From NCBI GenBank assembly GCA_900708905.1, contig CAADRB010000042.1:1-64000 (forward strand): 64,000 nt of DNA. Reading direction: 5' to 3'. The notes under the pieces are model-generated. The model was given only the letters and a program-made list of their open reading frames with translations. It made no database searches and had not been told where the DNA came from. Made by a program: the position numbers and the translations under genes. This document shows, piece by piece, positions 56,001-62,000 of the stretch; position 1 is the first letter of the stretch, and each line of letters starts with the position of its first letter. The DNA is from Hymenolepis diminuta (lineage: Eukaryota; Platyhelminthes; Cestoda; Cyclophyllidea; Hymenolepididae).

Positions 56001-59000
56001 AAGTTATATCGTTATTTAAACCTGTAAAATTTTCCAGCATTGACAGAAATAATGACAAAAAGCATGAATAAAAGTAGAAACACTCGCTAGGCCATAGTTG
56101 TCGAGCAGAGATTTCTTGTTCATAACTTAGACTATAGTAAATAATTATCTGATCCGTAACATTTGATACCCGGACATATTGAATGCCATTTAAATCCAAG
56201 CTCTCAGATCACTTAAAAGAAATTGTGTTTTTAAATTATGCTTTGGATCGTAAGAAAAGGAGTTAGTTATTAAGCCATAAGGCCACTTGTCAAATCACAT
56301 GACTTCTATATTTGATATTGCGGTCGGGTCTAAATGTCAATGTTATTATCAAACAGCTATTTAGTGTGAAAATTTAATAACTCTGGAAATATATGCGTGG
56401 TATTTAATACTTCTCCCAATTGGGAATATCCATCTGATCGAACTGAATAAAGTCTTTCCTAGAGCGCGCCAGGAAATATATAATTTTGTTTAAAACCTAG
56501 ATTAATACCAAATTATTGATTTGAATCCTTATAAAAGTGAAATAAATTTTAATACCGAATTTAATGGAAAAAAAGAATATCTACATACCTCTTAAGTTGA
56601 ACCGTTGGAATTTTACAAAATTAGATCCATCTAATTATATTTTTGGTAGCAAAAAATAAATGTATAGTTGGTAGACATTGTACTGCAGGTTTCACAGTCG
56701 TATCATAAATTTATTAAAAAATCCTCATATTGGGAAATATATTATTATAACATGTCATGTGTGGATTTGTTATGATCACTCCTCAATTTATCTTATTTTC
56801 ACTTTGGAGAATTATTAAAAATGATTTCCTTACATTATTTAGTAACTGGCAATAACAGTCAATATTGTGAATGAGGTTAAGATAGAAACCTTCAAAGTAT
56901 TTTGGGATTTGCAGTTCATTGATTCAACTCAAATTTATTAGAGTATTTCGTGCTATTAGAACTTTTATTACCAGGAAATAAGTATGGGTGTTGTAATTAA
57001 AAAAAAATATAAAATACGATAAAAAAGATTAGGCAAAATATTTAATAAAATCAACATACGTCTGAACACTTTATATAAAGAATTTTGTATTTATTAAAAT
57101 ATATTGTTTTAAGTTTAATTTTAAGTTTTTAACCCGTTAACATATATTATAATTCATTTGTATTTTTCAAAATCATTTTTAAAGTGAAGGACGAAATCAG
57201 GAAATAAGCAATTAAAGAGTATGTTGCAAAATAAACATGTTCTTAGATTGATTAAAAAATAATTGTTTATCCTTCTAACATTTGAGAAAGGAATAATTTC
57301 CCATTTTTAAAAAAGTGACATTTGCTCCGGAAATGCCTTTTGCAGTGGGAAATTAAAAATGCCATCTACATAGTTAAAATAAAAGTAAGAGACAGGCTTC
57401 TGTATAAATATCGAAGTAATACTAGATTCGTATTTTTAATAAAGCTATAATAGCTAGATGGCAAAAATTTACCGTTTTATAGGAAAATGGTTTAATATAA
57501 CTCCTAAATTAATAAAACTCCAAAGGAAAGGGGCATGGGGTATAAAGATAAAATGAAGTAGCATAAATATTAATGAACTTAGAGTGCGAAATTATCAAAG
57601 TGCATACCTTATCTCTATAACCGATGCCCAGGTAATTTTAAATAAACATAAATTTATCAACCGTGACCTTATTAAAAGTTGTTTATATTAATAACTCACA
57701 TTTAACATAGAAAGTTGTAAGTGTATAAAATAAGTCCAGTTTGATAAGGGAAACTGGAATCAGAAATAGATGATTTCAAAGTTTCTTCTAGAAGAAATTT
57801 CAGCAATACTTAAAAAGCTTGACATTCTAGTATAATCTTCTGCAAAATCAAAAACAGGATCAAAAAATATTGCACGAAAATTCTTAAATAAAGCTTTCAG
57901 TTTGTTCGCATTAGCAAATTCCTTCGAAAAATTTCAAAATGACATGCATTAATATCATTAAATAGTTTCTAAACTTCATTTTACATATTCAATCGAAATT
58001 TCCGGAAAAATTCTGCCCTTTAAATATATGATTAACCATAAATTTGTAAATCCGCAGTCATTAAAATACCGTTTACTGGATGAACTATAAAACCCGGGCA
58101 CCGCATTTTGGCATTTACTAAGTCAGAGGTCATGAGATCGATACTGGTTGGTGAACATAAACTGATCGGTATTTAAAAGGGGGGTAGAATAATGATAATT
58201 ATTTGAAAATATTAACTCTGGAATATGGTTATAAAATCGTGGTCATTATTATAATAATTATTTATTAATATTACTCACAGTACTACAAAAATTTACAATT
58301 TTTAACTGTGGGATGCATCTGAAACCAGTTAACAAAAAGGCCAAATAAATGATAAAAGGGGGGAAAGCAAAAGATCTTGATAGCGACTCATGGTATCAAA
58401 GAGTCTTGTTTCATTCGAGTTTTGGATTCGAGTTGTAGAATATTTGCTAAATGGGTAGCTTGGGTTCCAAAACTCAAATTTCATGATTCGTCCGTGGACT
58501 GCAACAAATGCTTGCCAAAGATGCAGCGTTTTTTAATCTTGACACGTCAATTCATTTATTCCTTCAATGGTTGAGAAGGCGAATTATCTTACATGATATT
58601 TAGCAGATTACAGCTTTAAAATCACAGAGATGAGATAGCTACATGTTTTAAGTTAGCGGAGCTACGTAAGTTGTATTTATCCTAGTTAAACTCAAGGCAG
58701 CTGCTTCATTTTTTCCATTAAATTAATTGTTAATTTAATAAATGTTTGACGTGCACGTTTACTATGTCGGAAGATCGATATCCATCGATAAATGACGGGC
58801 AATGGGGATGACCAACCGCAAAAGTTCATTCACGCACATCGTCTGAGTAGCCCAAGGATGCTTTTTCTTCACCTAATTTAATTATCGTTAACGCTTATTA
58901 ATAGTTTTGGGGGTTTTTCGGTTGTTGTTGTAGTACGCAGTTGCTTGTATTCCACTATCGGTGAATACTGTCATCGCTTTACGGAAATCTACTTAATATT

Positions 59001-62000
59001 TTAATGTAAAAATTATTTTTTAAGATATTACATGATATGCTTAAATTAATTCTCAAACTCAATACAAATAATTAAATATAATAAAAATGTTTGAATATCT
59101 TATGTCCATGCAGCTGTAATATCTTTAGATGTACTTTCTCAAAAATGTAAGTAAACATCTTCATTAAATATAAGTCAAATTCCAGACGGACTATTGTCTT
59201 ACTACAATATACCTGAAAGGCTAAAAGTATGAAAAGTAGTTTTCATAATGCAGGCCCACTAGAAAGTCTTAATTTACTAACCTTCAAGAAACATGAAACA
59301 TGAAATATATTTGTAATTAAAACAAATGTACTTTAAGCGATTAAATTAATGGATATGGCCATAGCAACTGCTTTTTTCAGGTTTGCAAATAAATTTAGGT
59401 AAAAAAGGAGTTTAAATTGAATTACGTTATGAGCTATGGTAAAACTGTAAGCCGTGGAATATTCACCTTCTTAATTAGGGGAAGGTGAAGAAGCAAGAAT
59501 AATCCTTTCTGCTTAAATGATACCGGTTAATAATCACTTGACATAGTAGACGAGCATTTGCTGCAATCTAGAAGCCGAATCGTGAAATATGAATTTCGGA
59601 ACATAAACTGTCCATTTGGTAAATACATTACAAAGATCAAATTAAGTAGGATTTTTTGATGCTTTGGCGTTGCTCTCAGTATTTTTTGACCCAGTTACCT
59701 TCATCTTTTATTGAACGTATTGTTGTACAATGAATAATAGTACATTCACAATAAAAATAGTAATTTTTTGTCTTACAGTAAAAAATAACAATATTAAAAA
59801 AGTTTAAATTGAGTGAATTCTACTGAGCTCTGCTATGTTCAAAATACATCACTGGTATCGTCAAAATTTCATGGCGCTGTAAAGACATACGAATGAATCA
59901 AATTGAACTGAACAACCTCCCAGTTAGATCATACTTCTTTTCGAATCCTACTTTATGTCCTATTGGTATACTTCGTTATTTCCCGCATATCAATATTTAT
60001 TTTTCATTACCTAAATTGTTTAAGGGGTTTTCAGTATTCTGGGTAATAATGAAAAAATAATATCAAAAAAACTGTTAATTCAACAAAATTTATCAAACGC
60101 TAATATTCAAGTTATATTGTTCTCCATTTAATAAAGCACATGGTTTGATGAAAATGTCATCGCAAGTTGCTTCGGGATACAAATAAAGTACAGAACTATA
60201 TTTCTGCTTTTTATCATTGCGGTTTAAGGAAACAGTGATTTGAATGTTACAGCAAAGGCAATAATATAGTTAAACAAAGTATAGCATTTTAAGTTTTATA
60301 AGTAATGCTCTTGATGTACTATCTTTTAGCTCGTATTAGTGAGAAGAATAACAATCATTTTTTAAAATTTATGCAAAATTAAGCAAGATTACATCTTGGA
60401 TCCTATCATTCAGTCGGTTAAAGAAAAGAGAAAAAATAATGTGGCATGAAAAAATGTACACCGATTAGATGTTAGTTGTCAAATTAAGTAAATTGAAGAT
60501 TTTTACAAAATTGTATACAATATTGAAACAATATTTGCTTATGAATTCCTGAAGGATCACTAATATAATGTCTTCATCATTAGAAAACAAAATTTACTTG
60601 TCACAAATCGCAGCTGTAACTAAATTTTAAAGATTTGGTAAGTTCTAGGTGATTACCTTCTTCCATAATCGGAAAGGTGAAAATTAAATTTTTGAAGCGC
60701 AAATTTTGAAATCTCATACAAATACAAATTTTTTCCCATAAGACCCGCTTTATGCGACTCCCATCGAGGGACATTTGCGGCTGAGATTTAACTCAGAATC
60801 TCACAATTTTTCAGGCCATGAAGTCAAGGAACAACTACTGTTATTTAAATATCGTTGGTTTCATGCTCAAACTCTTCAAAATTAACAAATCACTTCCCTT
60901 TCCTTAGTAAATGTTATGTAACAAACTATACACACCCTGTTTAGAATGCATCTTTCAAATGAACATTTTTTGGACTACGTTTATCATCAAGTAAGTTCTC
61001 ATTTCATATTATATTAGTAAATTGATAAATATGGAGAGACAATACAATCAATTTTCAACAAATTTCTTAGATACATTTGAACTATTGCAGATATCAGTAG
61101 AAAATTAACTCCTAAAACCGTCCAAATGTGTTTCAAGTGAGTTTAGTAAGTCTATTCAGTTACTTAAAAATATTTAAACAGAAACTTAAGGCATTTTTAT
61201 GCATGAATGAAAATAAAGTAATTCTAAGACATAACGATGTTATTCAGGGAAAATAGGAAGTTTAGGCTTCATAGGTGTGAATATTTTAGCAGAAAGAAAA
61301 CGTTTTCCATTTTAGTAATATGAAGAAAATATATTGCTTCACCTATACATAACATTATCCTTTTGGATTGCTTTGCGCTACTGTATCACAGAATTTATCA
61401 AAAAACAAGGTTTGTCGAAAAATGCGCTCTTGTTCATTCAATATGAGATGTTCGATATCTTTTTCAACACAAAATAAGCAATTACTGCATTGAAAAATTC
61501 TTATGGTTTGTAAATAGTTTAAATAAGTGTCAATGCTACTTATTAAAAATAAACTTACAAATTTTGAAGTGCATCAGAATGATACAATTGCTTCCATAGC
61601 TGCAAACCGACTCTTGAACTAGGCGAGCTAAAGTATTATTGCACCTAATTTGACGGTAAGCACACATTATTGTAATCTAATAAGCAAAAGCGATATTGAC
61701 CAGTGTCCATTCTTTTGCTCCAGTTGCTCAGACCCAGAAACAGAAATATAAAGAACTACAAAGAATCACAAACCATGGCTTCTTTTTCATTAAAAAGATG
61801 ACAAGCATATAACGTTTCATTTCATACAGCTAATTGACTGGCAGCAACGTAGCAACAAGGAAGCGAGTCCGGAAGATACGTACCCATAAAATGAATTCTT
61901 CCCACGAAAGTTTCTGACTTTTGCACAAGGCTTATAAACATATGATTTTGACTATTGTTTGAATGATGAGTTGAATATTTGTAAATGCGGGGAAAATTAC

